DNA of 64,000 nt, taken from positions 1 through 64,000 of the forward strand of contig CANJKZ010000972.1 in assembly GCA_947471745.1 (NCBI GenBank). The letters run 5' to 3'. The position numbers and the translations under genes are program-made. Positions 45,768 to 56,666 of the stretch are shown piece by piece. How positions within the stretch are numbered: the first letter of the stretch is position 1; every line of letters begins with the position of its first letter. The notes under the pieces are model-generated. The model was not told the origin of the DNA, made no database searches, and worked only from the letters and a program-made list of their open reading frames with translations. This DNA comes from Closterium sp. Naga37s-1 (taxonomy: Eukaryota; Streptophyta; Zygnematophyceae; Desmidiales; Closteriaceae).

Positions 45768-47029
45768 TGCGGAGATAACTACTACAACGGGAGCTAGACT
45801 ACGGGCTAGGCACGGGTGCTCGTGTGATCTCTGCGTTCGTTGGTCCTTAGTCGTTTTCCTAGTGCACACACTGCTTGCTAGTTCACGGGGCAAGTTGGCA
45901 AGAGTTTCACTAGAGAAAGTTGACAACAATGGTACACAGAAGTTGGCATGGCAAGACTACATCAGAGCTAGCATTCAGGTCGGTCGACTGCCAGCACAGC
46001 ATGGTCGACCGCGTTCCAGCACGACTTGGTCGACCGCGCTCCAGCAGTGCAAAGTTGACAAAGTGCAACCGCTGCAGGTCGACGGCGTGCCAGCGTTGCT
46101 CCCGCAGTACAACATCGCACCAGCATCGTAGGTGCTCGCAGATGATTGGCGTGCTGAGCCTTGTCACCTGCACAGCGCACACACCAAGTCAACCTGGCGC
46201 TGACGACTGCATCTGATCAGCCACGTCGACCTCGGGATACCACCACCGAGGTCGGACTCGCCAACTTCGCCTGGGCGACCGTCGCACTCCTCCGCAGAAC
46301 CTCGTCACCCAGGTAACCTGGTCGACCGGGAAACCACGTCGACCAGCTGCTTCTGTATGTGCCCGTCGACCTCCCAAGTCGACGACCACCCCAAGTCGAC
46401 CTCACCAGGTCGACCACATCCCAAGTCGACCTCACTAGGTCGACCACATCCCTGGTCGACCAGCTCCAGGTCGACGTCACTCCTGGTCGACCAGCTCTAC
46501 GTCGACCAGCACTCCTGGTCGACTAGCTCCATGTCGACCAACGCAGTTGTCAGCCGACCACCCAAGTCGGCTACCCGAAGTTGGCGTCACCAAGTTGACG
46601 CCCTGCTACTCGACGCCCAGCTGCTCGGCGTCCTGAGTTGAGGTCGACGTCGGCCCGTCCTCCGTCGACCACCAGGTCAGGTCGACCACCAGGTCGACAT
46701 CGCACCTGGTCGACCAACCACCAAGTCGACCAGCAGACCTGGTCGACCAACCACCAGGTCGACCAGTAGTCCTGTCAGCCGACCACCCAAGTTGGCTGCC
46801 CCAAGTTGACGTCACCAAGTTGACGTCCTCCGCAGGTCGACTTCCCAGGTCGACCTCCCTGAAGTCGGCGCCACCTTGAAGTCGGCGCCCGTGCAGTGGC
46901 CCCCGTGCAGGTCGACCTCCTCGTCAACCAGCTCGGCCACTGCTGTAGGTCGGGTGTTCCCCTCACACCCGACCACGAAGTCGGCTCCGCCCAAGCGAGG
47001 ACGGGGCCAACACCCAACTCCCGTTGACA
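45768..47029 (-). repeat. E6 5' LTR (right), GTCGAC-dense
   Basis: 1,262 bp, above 99% identical to the left LTR. Followed by CGCCC. The PBS is directly to its left. Confidence 0.95.
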
Positions 47030-50000
47030 CGCCCTACCCTGCAGCCCGCGCGCCGCCCTGCCCTGCAGCCCCTACCGCTACTGCTACAGCTGCAACCACA
47101 GCGGTCGCTTCTGACGCCCTTGCGCAGCTGCTACTGACTGCCACTGTCTCTCATGGCCACTATCACAGTCGTAGCAGCGGCTGGCGGTGGACAGCAGCAG
47201 CAGTGTCAACCGGAGACTCTATCGCCGCAGCAGCTTCGCGAGTGGGTTTTTCAGCGAGGCCGTCATGGTGGTGGAGGTTATGGTTTCATGCGTGCTGGCG
47301 GTACTAGACAGCAGCGGCGGTCTCGTCGCCAGGAGACTCTCTCGCCACAGCAGCTTCGTGAGTGGGTTATTCAGCGAGGCCTTTCCTGGTGGTGGAGGTT
47401 ATGGTGCTAGAGGTACTGGACAGCAGCAGCAACAGTGTCAGCAGGAGACCCTCTCACCGCAGCAGCCTCGTGAGTGGGTTTCTCAGCGATGCGTCCCTGG
47501 TAGTGCAGAGGCTACTAGTCTAGGTGCTGCTACTCTAGGTGCTAGTGAGTCAGCTGCCGCTCTAGGTGCGAGTGCGTCTGCTGCCACAGGTGCTAGTGAG
47601 TCTGCTGCCTCAGATGAGGCCCTGCACACTTTCACACTTGACTCTGGTGCGTCTCGTTGCTTCTTTCGTGATTGCACCACAGTCACACCACTCGCTGCAC
47701 CTAACCCAGTTTCACTGGCTGACCCTTCTGGGGGCCCCGTCGTCGCACGGGCCTCCACTGTCCTCCCGTGTCCGGCAGTCCCCTCCGGAGCTCTTTCAGG
47801 TCTCCACCTCCCCTCGTTCTCGACGAACTTGGTGAGCAACGCAGTCCTTCAGGATGTATGGGTTGATACCTTTACTCCTGGAGGGTAGTGTGTGGCGATC
47901 TGTACGTGCTCCCGGACTGGCCATCACCTTGCTACGTTCACTCGTCAGCCTGGGTCCAGTCTGTACACCCTCACCACTGCGTCTGCACAGGTGGCTGCGT
48001 CGAGTCGGGTGTCCGCGTCTGGCCAGTTCGCTGCGTCGTGCTCGTGTCGGGTACTCTCCCACCAGACTCTTCTCTGGCACCACCGACTCGGTCACCCCTC
48101 TCTGCCGCGACTACGTAGCATGCACTCGCGTCTCCTTGTCTCTGCCCTCCCCAGGTCCCTGCCCCCCCTCCCGCGCTCGCTTGCCCCGCCGTGCCTTCCC
48201 TACGTCGAGGGGCGGCAGCGCGCCGCTCCTCACTCCTCATTTCCTCCAACCACTGCTCCTCGGCAGACTCTCCACATGGACGTGTGGGGCCCCGCCCGCG
48301 TCAGTGGGACGGACCAGGAGCGCTACTTCCTGCTGCTCGTTGATGACTACACGTGCTACACCACGGTTTTCCCCTTGCGCAGCAAGGCGGACGTTAGCGA
48401 TGTTTTGATCCCCTGGATCTGCGCTACTCGTCACCAGCTGCGCGAGCGGTTTCGATGGGACCTTCCAGTCCTGCGTCTGCACTCTGACAGGGGCGGTGAG
48501 TTCTCTTCCGGCCTCCTTGCGGAGTTCTGTCGAGACGAGGGCATCGTCGAGTTGTTCACGCTTCCGGCCTCTTCGCAGAAAAATGGGATTGCTGAGCGTC
48601 ACATTGGCTTGATCATGGAGGTTGCTCGTACCTCCATGATCCATGCGATTGCTCCCCGCTTTCTATGGCCGTTTGTGGTCCGATACGCCGCGCATCAGCT
48701 CAAACTCTGGCCCTGTGTCTCTTTTCCAGAGACCTCGCCCACACTCCGTTGGACGGGAGAGGTTGGCGATGCGTCGGCGTTTCGGGTCTGGGGTTCACTC
48801 TCCCTTGTTCGCGATACCACCGCGAGCAAGCTCTCTCCTCGCACTCTCCGCTGCGCCTTCCTGGGCTTCCCCACCGACGCCCCGCCGTGGCAGTTTTACC
48901 ACCCTCGCTCGCGTCGAGTCCTGTCCTCCTAGGACGTCACCTTTGACGTGTCTGTCTGCTTCTACAGGCTCCACCCGCACGCGTCCCACCCGGTCCCCCT
49001 GGCGCCTCTCTTCCTGGTACCAGTTCCCCCCCCGGTAGACCCCCTCCCCCCACAGGGTCCTGCTCCCTCAGGTGTGTCTCAGGTAGACCCATCCCCCTTG
49101 GCTGAGCCTTTGGTGGTCTCCTCTGACACCTCTGGCCCGGCTGAGGGGGGTGACCCTGCCGCTGACGACACGGCGGCCACTCGTCGCTCTCCACGCTTGG
49201 AGACCCCTCCTGGTTTTCCGCCTCAACCGCCGCCTCTGCAGCCTGTAGCTGTGTACACTGGTGCTGCTGGGGGTGGTGACACTGGGGGTGAGGATGCAGG
49301 AGGTGCTGGTCCTGGGGGTGCTGAGACTGGGGATGCTGAGACTGGGGGTGCTGGTCCTTGGGGTGCTGAGACTGGGGGTGAGGGTTCTGGGGGTGCTGAC
49401 TCTGGGTGTGCTGCGAGTCCTAGTGGTGGTGGGGCCGTGGGTCCTCCTGCTGCAGGTCCTGGCGTTGGACAGCAGCAGCAGCCTAGTCGACTCGAGACGC
49501 CCTCACCGCAGCAGCTTTGTGAGTGGGTCGTTCGGCGAGGCCGCTCTGGTGCTGGAGCTTGAAGTTTTACAGGTCCTCTAGCTGCCTCAGCTGGAGGTAC
49601 TACTGGAGGTGCTGGGGGTGCTGGAGCTGCTGGCACTGGAGGTGCTGGTGCTGCTGGTGCTGGAGGTGCTGCTGGTGCTGGAGGCGCTGGAGCTGGAGGT
49701 ACTGGAGGTACTGGAGGTACTGGAGGTGCTGGAGCTGCTGGTCCTGGAGGTGCTCGTACTAGAGGTGCTGGAGCTGCCGGAGCTGGTGGTGCTGCTGGTG
49801 CTGGAGGTGCTGGAGGTGCTACTGAAGGTGCTGGGGGTACTGGAGCTGCTAGCACTGGAGTTATTGGTGCTGCTGGTGCTGGAGGTGCTGGAGGTGCTGC
49901 TGGTGCTGGAGGCACTGGAGCTGGAGGTACTGGAGGTGCTGGAGTTGCTGGTCTTGGAGGTGCTCGTACTGGAGGTGCCGGAGCTGGTGGTGCTGGTGGT

Positions 50001-51743
50001 GCTGGTGCTGGATGTGCTGGAGGTGCTGCTGGTGCTGGAGGCGCTGGAACTGGAGGTCCTGGAGGTACTGGAGCTGCTGACGGTACAGGTACTGCACCGC
50101 GCCGACCGTTTTTCTACCCGCAGCCTCATTCGTCCCTGCCACTGCCTGACCCGGCCCTTCGCCAGGTTCTTAGTCCCCCGTCTTCCACTGGCCTCTATCC
50201 ACCTCTCCTGTGTCCACCGTCTGCCCAGTCTCAGACACACTTGCCGCCTGGCTCCCCACTGTCTGCTCCTTTTCCCTACACTGGGCTTCAAGACTCCCTG
50301 ACTGAGCGTCGTGAGCCTGAGTCTCGTGCCTCCACACATGTCCGTGCTTGTCGTGTCCCTCGTCCTCGTCCTCCTGCTGTCTCAGGCACTCACGTTATGG
50401 CACTTCGTCCTTCCTCTCTTCCACAGCGTGTTGCCCTTCCGTCTCCTCCGGCTTCCTCTCTTCCTGATGTGCCTGACCCTGAGTTCGACCTTGCTCGTGC
50501 TGCCAGTCCTACTGTCACTCGTCTCCTCGCTACTTTCGTCACTGACCCTGACTTTGAGTCTACTGCTGCGTTTGCCCTAGTCACTGAGCTAGTCTACTTT
50601 GCTGCTAGGAGTCGTCTCGACTACATCGCAAGTCTTGTTTCTAAGTCTGTGTCTGTCTGTCCTCCGTCCGTCGGGGGTGAGCCTGCCCTTAGCAGTGACG
50701 TCCTTGAGGACAGGCAGTTTGAGCTTGAGTGTCTTGCGGCCACTTTACCTCGTTTCGCATCCATGCTGCTTTGCCCGGAGGGAGACCCGGATGCACATGA
50801 CATCCCTACCCTGCGCTCTTACGCTGAGGCGATCGCGGGTGAGTACTCCTCTCAGTGGCAGACAGCCATGGACGAAGAGATGGCTTCCTGGAATTCCACC
50901 GGCACCTACGTCGACGAGGTTCCTCCTCCTGGGGCAAACTTAGTCGATGGCATGTGGATTTTCATAGTGAAGCGGCCGCCGGGTTCTCCGTCTGCCTTCA
51001 AGGCGCGTTATGTTACTCGAGGCTTTAGTCAGTGACAGGGGGTCGACTTCTTCCATACCTTCTCCCCCACCCCGAAGATGACTACTCTTCGGGTGTTACT
51101 GCACGTTGCAGCACAATGTGACTACGAGCTGCACTCCCTCGATGTCTCCACAGCTTTCTTGCAGGGCAGCCTTCGCGAGGAGATCTGGCTGCACCGCCCA
51201 CCTAGCTTCACTGGGTCGTTTCCTGGGGGTACCCAGTGGAGTCTCCGGCAGCCAGTCTCTGCCAGGCGCCCCGCGAGTGGCACGACACACTGAGGACGAC
51301 ACTTGCGGCAATTGGGTTTGCTCCTTCCTCTGCTGACCCGTCGTTGTTTCTACGCACCGACACTTCTCTGCCACCGTTCTACGTTCTTGTGTACGTCGAC
51401 AACTTGGTTTTTGCTACTGCTGACGCTGAGGTACTGGCCCTAGTGAAGGCGGAGCTGTAGGAGAGACACACCTGCACTGACCTTGGTGACCTGCGGAGCT
51501 ATCTTGGCTTGCAGATCACTCGGGACAGAGCACGGCGCACCATCACCCTCACTCAGTCACACATGGTGCACCAGGTCCTTCAGCGCTTTGGATTCCAGTA
51601 CTCCTCGCCACAGCCCCCTCCTCTGCCTACTGGCCACCCGCTCTCAGCTCCACCTTAAGGACGAGTCCGTAGAGCCGCGTGGTCCGTATCTAGAGCTTGT
51701 GGATTGCCTCATGTGCCTGATGACGTGCACACGACCTGACCTC
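47030..51743 (+). mobile_element. E8: Ty1/copia body of the E3/E4 family, partial
   Basis: Plus strand. It begins with the resumed GC-rich leader repeat, then the end of gag (LSPQQLREWV repeats at about 47,213-47,480). Protease FTLDSGASRCFF lies near 47,630-47,675. Pre-integrase and integrase (about 48,050-48,930) show LHSDRGGEF and KNGIAERHIG. A long Gly/Ala linker (49,110-50,090) and RT (about 50,810-51,740) follow. Closest to E3 in the protease and integrase. No LTRs seen. The right end is cut by E11 at 51,743 and the left leader by E6. Fossil with several breaks. Confidence 0.88.
47150..51743 (+). pseudogene. E8 gag-pol coding remains
   Basis: The ATG at 47,153 (MATITVVAAAGGGQQQQ) is the first in the remaining frame. 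The N-terminal gag body and poly-Gly tract known from E3 and E4 are not seen. A repeat LSPQQLREWV appears about three times. The linker between integrase and RT is a long Gly/Ala tract of GCTGGAGGTGCTGG-like words (about 49,560-50,090). Several breaks. Confidence 0.82.
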
Positions 51744-52209
51744 TGTCGGAATCTTGATCCTCTTGGACCCTGCTCCTGTTCCTGTCTCTCTTTTCTTAGA
51801 CTCTTCCTTGCACTTCTCTTGTTCTGACTCCCACTCTCTGTCTCCTCACTTCATGAGAGTCTAGGCAATGTACTGCATCTGGGTCGTTAGCTCGGCTGAC
51901 TGTTGCTTGAACTGTCTTCCCTAGCTAGGATAGAGGTGATTCCTTTAGCTAATTGGAAAAACAAACAAGCAAGCAGTCGGCTTCTGGCTCCCTGCTACCC
52001 TAAGTATCATGTTGGTACTTACCGTTACTCTTTTTACCGTTGTTACTTTCGCCACTTCCCGCTTCCTAATGGCTCGCCTCGGATTTGGTTCCTGCCTATC
52101 TCCCTTCATCCTCGCTACTGCCTACTGCCTACACTATTCTGTCACACAATTATATCAAGGTTCTCTAATATTTAATTATCCTAACGCTGCTTTTATTAAT
52201 TGCGTGACA
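51744..52209 (-). repeat. E11 3' LTR (candidate)
   Basis: TGTCGGAATC at 51,744 to GCGTGACA at 52,209, with inverted TGTC/GACA ends. About 105 bp at its outer end recur just inside the element (52,212-52,316) with three differences. The partner LTR is not in the window, so the assignment is provisional. Confidence 0.5.
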
Positions 52210-55200
52210 GCTGTCGGAATCTTGATCCTCTTGGACCCTGCTCCCGTTCCTGTCTCTCGTTTCTTAGACTCTTCCTTGCACTTCTCTTGTTTTGACTCCC
52301 ACTCTCTGTCTCCTCACTTGCCCCCTCCTCGGCTCCTCTCTCCTGGGTTAGCCGATGGATCCTTGGTTCTGCCGAGAGAGAGGCCTGTGTTTTCTCCTCC
52401 TTGGAGCGCTCCTTCTCCTTGTATGGGTCTCGCCACTGCCACATTGGTCACATGATCCTTCCGCTCTTCCCCTCTTGCGCCCACCAACACTATCACCCCT
52501 GATTCCTTCACCTCTTTCACCTTCCACTGCTCTGTTGTCAATCCTATGTCCAGCAGATCTTTCTTTGCCTGCTTCAGGTACACTTCCCTTCCCGGCTGGA
52601 TGTCTCGCGCCCCTCTGCTTTCCTTCCTTGCTCCCCTTTGTTTGTACCTCTGCACGTCTCACAGCTGTGCTGCGTGCAGGTTCTCCAAGGCGGCAGGCAA
52701 CAGCTCTCTCAGGTATTTCGCCCGTGCCTCTGCCACGGCCACCCATTTCTCCTCTGACCCGGCTAGCACTGTATCTGTCTGCAGCTTGGGTGCATCAATG
52801 GGTAGGATCGGCTCCCGTCCTAGCAGTAGGTAATACGGCGACAGGTCCTTCAGCGCGGCTTGTTTACTGAATCTGTATCCTGCTGTCACCCATGGTAGCC
52901 CCAGGTCCCAGTCCCTCTTGTACTGCTCCCCATATGCCCGTAAACCCCTCTTCAAGGTTTGCACAAACCGCTCGGTGAGCCCATCACTCTGTGGGTGATA
53001 TCTAGAGGTCCTCCTGTGAGTGATGCCTGTCTCTCTCAGCAGTTGGTCGAATTGCCCTTGGAATTCAGTCCCTTGATCAGTCAGCACTTCCCCACAAGCC
53101 CCGAACCGAGTCAAAACTTGCTCCTCGAATGCCTCAGCAATTCTGGCTGAATTCTTGCTCGGGAGCGCCTTCACCTCCACCCACTTGCTGCCGTGTTCTA
53201 TTATGATGAGGATATACCTTTTTCCTCTCCAGCTCAGCGGCATTTCCCCTGCTAACTCCAATGACCACCGGAACCCCTGTCCGTATATCGGGAGTGATTG
53301 TAGCTCTTGTCTTCCCCTATCTAGTTCATCCTTGCTCTTGCTGCAGAACTCACAACTTCCCACCCACTCCCTCACTTGTCTACGCATTCCTGCCCACCAC
53401 CACGAAGTTCCCACCAGTTGTAGTGTCCTTAGTTCCCCATAGTGTCCTAGCTGCCGATGCACCCGCGCAATAAGGCCTTCTCTCTGGGATGGTTCTGGCA
53501 CCACTTTCCATCCCTCCCTCGTGTTCACCTGTAGCTGATCTTGGTACCATCTGTAGTGAGCTCCTCTTGCCCTCACCCTTTCCGGTACGTCTCTTTCCTC
53601 TCCCGTCTTTCCCTGTACCCACCGCAGTACTTCTTGGTCCTCCCACACATCCTCCGGTCCTCTCTCCTTGCCTTTCCTCGCTCCTTCCTGGTCGATGTTT
53701 TGCGCCATCGCCACGAGGCATGCGGTACGTCTCTCCAGTGCTGGATTCCGCGAGAGGCCGTCTACATGCTGCATGTTCTTGCCCGGCCTGTGCTTGATGG
53801 TGAAGTCATACTCCTGCAGCCTCATGGCCCCTCTGGCATTCCTCCCCGTGAGCCCTTGGTTCGTCATCAGCCACGTAAATGGCTGATGGTCGGTCACTAG
53901 CGTGAACGGCCTCCCTTGGAGATACACTCGGAAATGTGTGATTGCCCACACTGCTGCCAATCCTTCCCCCTCATACGAGCTATAGTTAGCCTCGGCGGGG
54001 TTGCAGCTGCGGCTCGCAAAAGCCACCACCCTTTCTTCCTTGTCTTTGTCCTGCCATAAGATCGCCCCCATTCCCGCGCTGCTCCAGTCCGTGTACAGCA
54101 CAAAAGGGTCCTCCTTGCTCGTCAACGCTAAGACCGTAGCTGTCTTTACCGCCTGGGTCAGCTGCATCAATGCCTTCTGCTCTTCCTCTCCCCACTGCCA
54201 CTTCTGTTCCTCCCGCAGTAGCTTATTCAGCACATCTGCCGTCCTGCTGAAGTTCGGCACGAAGCGCCGATAATACCCCAGGAACCCCAGTACTGCTCTC
54301 AGCGAAGATCGGTCAGTGGGGGTTGGGACTCTATCCAGCACCTCCACCTTCGCCTCCTGCACTCCCAGCTTCCCATCTCCCACTTCAAAACCCAGATACT
54401 GCACCGTTCTCTGCCCGAACTTGCATTTCTTCGGGTGGCAAGTCAGACCCGCTTCTCTGATTGCCTCTAAGGTGGCATGTACGTCCTTCACATGTTCTTC
54501 CTCTGATGCGCTGAACACGATCACATCGTCTATGTAGCAGGCTGCCGCAGGCACTCCCCTCAGCATGGTGTCCATGGTGCGTTGGAACACTGCCAGCGCG
54601 TTCCTCATGCCGAATGGCATCACTTTCCATTCGTACTGTCCATCCGGGCCATGGAAAGCCGTTTTCTTGCGGTCCTCTTCCTTGATGACGATCTGATTGA
54701 AGCCTTGCCTCAGGTCCAGGGTGGAGAACACTGTAGCTCTGTGTAGCTTATCAAATATCTCCTCCGCGGACTGCATTGGGTACCTGTCCGGCACCGTCAC
54801 CCTGTTTAACCCTCGGTATTCCCCGCACATGCGTCTGGCGGATACATCCCCCGTGATGTCAGTCCGAGCTGCCACCACTGTCGCTGCCGCGTACTCACTT
54901 TCTGATCTCTGGATCAGCCCCGCGTCTAGTAGCTCCTTGCACTTCGCCGCGCACACCTCCACGTCCCCCGGGCTCATCCTTCTTTCGCGATGATACACAG
55001 GCGCCTCGCTGTTGAGCACTATGCGCATCTCTTGCACCTTACAGTGACCGAGCTCTTTCAGTGTGAATGCAAACGTTCCTCTGTGTTCCAGCAGGACTTC
55101 CTTCAGTGCTATTGCAGCTGCTGCCCCCAACCCATCGCATATCTCCCATTCCGTCTCCTCCGTTCCATGTGCTCCTTCTACTTTGGGCTCCTGTACTCCC

Positions 55201-55325
55201 TTCGCCCCGCCTCCGTTCTCCTGGCCTGCTTCTATCGCCATAAATGACCATCCCTCCACCATCCTCTCGGTGCGCTGGGCCTCGATGCTCTCCAGCTGCT
55301 GCCTCCTCCACGCTGCTTCTCTTTC
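52196..55325 (-). pseudogene. E11 pol coding remains (gypsy RT-RNase H-integrase)
   Basis: RT (about 54,300-55,010) shows YHRERRMSPGDVE, STLDLRQGFNQI, MPFGMRNA and YIDDVIVFS (about 54,523-54,545). RNase H (about 53,770-54,110) shows VLYTDWSSAGMGAIL and VTDHQPFTWL. Integrase (about 52,880-53,420) has its zinc region near CEFCSKSK, then VLTDQGTEFQ and RRTSRYHPQSDGLTERF. A basic, Glu/Arg-rich tail runs to about 52,200. The long open frame also runs into the 31-bp repeat on its N-terminal side, but that is a property of the stop-free repeat. Incomplete element. Confidence 0.85.
52212..52316. repeat. 105-bp direct repeat partner of 51,744-51,848
   Basis: TGTCGGAATCTTGATCCTC to GTCTCCTCAC occurs twice, 468 bp apart, at about 97% identity. 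One copy forms the outer end of the candidate LTR; the other lies at the end of the internal region. Confidence 0.9.
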
Positions 55326-55540
55326 GTCCTCGGCGTGCACACCTGTAGAGGCAGTGGTCCTCGGCGTGCACACCTGTAGAGGCAGTGGTCCTCGGCGTGC
55401 ACACCTGTAGAGGCAGTGGTCCTCGGCGTGCACACGTGTAGAGGCAGTGGTCCTCGGCGTGCACACGTGTAGAGGAAGTGGTCCTCGGCGTGCACACCTG
55501 TAGAGGCAGTGGTCCTCGGCGTGCACACCTGTAGAGGTAG
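55326..55540. repeat. 31-bp minisatellite, second array (junction of tandem units)
   Basis: About seven units, one more than the first array. Homology to unit 1 starts at 55,344 (equal to 34,993). The left part (55,326-55,343) belongs to the E11 side. The unit order of CACCT and CACGT variants after the extra unit equals that of the first array. Confidence 0.93.
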
Positions 55541-56065
55541 ACTGGCCTTTACACCATCTAGGGAACCACAACCTTCTGACATGTTTTTGTTTCCCTAATG
55601 TCGCTCCTTCAACTAAGGATAGTCCCATTTTATGTGGCCCGTCTCCGTAGTGACAGTTCTCCATACATCTCTTTTGTTGTGATCCATCAGTATTAACAAC
55701 ACCAATTTCCATTGGAGGCAATCCGTCTCTTGAGCATTTTTATGTGCTATTGTGATCGTCGTGGGCCATCGGCTTCGTACAATGGGTGCTGCTGGTATAA
55801 CAACTGCTTCAAAGCTGGCAAACCGCATGATCTCCCACATGTCTGTTAGAAATCGCAAATATTATGCTTTGGTCGTATCGTCGATCTCGGTTTTGTTGCT
55901 CAGGACCGCCGCGTCTACTCCTGTCTGGATATTGTTTTGCAGACGCTTTAAGCTATTTCACATGCATTTGTAAGAAGACCTTCACTGGGGATGCCCGATT
56001 GATCCTAGGGTTACAGGCTCGCTGGCCTGGGGGGTTATGGGCGCACTGACCCGCTACTTAACAAG

Positions 56066-56651
56066 CCATTTTATCCCAGTGGTATAGAGGCTAGGATTCT
56101 GACATAAGGGGCGTCGATCTGGAAACCAAGGAAGACACTGGGGATGGTGTGAGCCGAGAGCTTGTCCGCGGAGGTATCGTTGAAAAACGCAAGGCAGCCC
56201 CAGATACGAAATGCTGACGCAACTCCAGGGGACCAAGTCCAGAGACAGGTCAGTGAAACCTCTGGGCGTGAGACACGCGGTTAGATGTTCAGCTTGTGGG
56301 CGGCGCAGCGAACCGATTAGGGCCACGGAAAACGGGGCGCACGGGCATGGACCAAGGAGGAGCGGGCGATCTCCATGACCAAGCCTATGCGGCACTCAGC
56401 AATCCCATTCTTCTGTGGTGAGTCTGGAAGCGTCCAGGAGTGGGTGATGCCATGCTCGTAATAGAACTCAGCAAGCACGGCGGAGTGAATCTTGCCCCCA
56501 CGGTCAGAGTTGAGACTAAGGACACGAAAGCGACACTGTGCACTAGTGGCCAGCAACCACGGGATCAGGGTAGAAGTCACGTCAGACTTCTCACACAGGG
56601 GGAACACCGTGGTGTAGCGGGTGAAGTCGTCAACCACCACCAGGACTACCT
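56066..56651 (-). pseudogene. E9': copia integrase fragment, unit 2 copy
   Basis: Copy of 35,715-36,300 with one coding-level difference noticed in the integrase core stretch. Same motifs (VVDDFTRYTTVF, NGIAECRIG). Fossil. Confidence 0.8.
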
Positions 56652-56666
56652 CCTCACCTTGAGATG

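Larger units (their letters stand above)
40161..47029 (-). mobile_element. E6: Ty1/copia element with 1.26-kb LTRs, inserted in the E8 leader
   Basis: Minus-strand element of 6,869 bp. LTRs are 40,161-41,422 and 45,768-47,029, both 1,262 bp and differing at about eleven positions by eye. A perfect target duplication CGCCC flanks it (40,156-40,160 and 47,030-47,034). The PBS lies at about 45,748-45,767 and the purine tract (minus GGCAGGGGAG) at 41,423-41,432. Parts seen: gag, CCHC knuckle, protease, the post-core end of integrase, RT and RNase H. The integrase core is not seen. Same family as E5. Young but incomplete. Confidence 0.95.
51744..55325 (-). mobile_element. E11: Ty3/gypsy element, partial, ends in the 31-bp minisatellite
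   Basis: Minus strand, cutting E8. The order read leftwards is RT, RNase H, integrase, basic C-terminal tail, then a candidate 3' LTR (51,744-52,209), which makes it Ty3/gypsy. The 5' side (gag, protease, 5' LTR) is not in the window: at 55,326 the sequence enters the 31-bp repeat, where tandem unit 2 begins. Most of its pol is open in one frame. Partial. Confidence 0.85.
34993..55343 (+). repeat. Tandem duplication, unit 1 (20,351 bp)
   Basis: From 34,993 every feature recurs 20,351 bp further right until the window ends (for example 36,398/56,749, 40,161/60,512 and 41,422/61,773). About ten single-base differences were noticed over the 8.6 kb that can be compared. Unit 1 contains the 31-bp array, E9, E10, the 24-bp repeat, E6, E8 and E11. 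Confidence 0.93.

Noticed and set aside
49587-50339. Ser/Thr-rich minus-strand frame of 250 codons, and Leu-rich plus frames of the same stretch
   Set aside because: Shadows of the Gly/Ala repeat linker of E8 in other frames.
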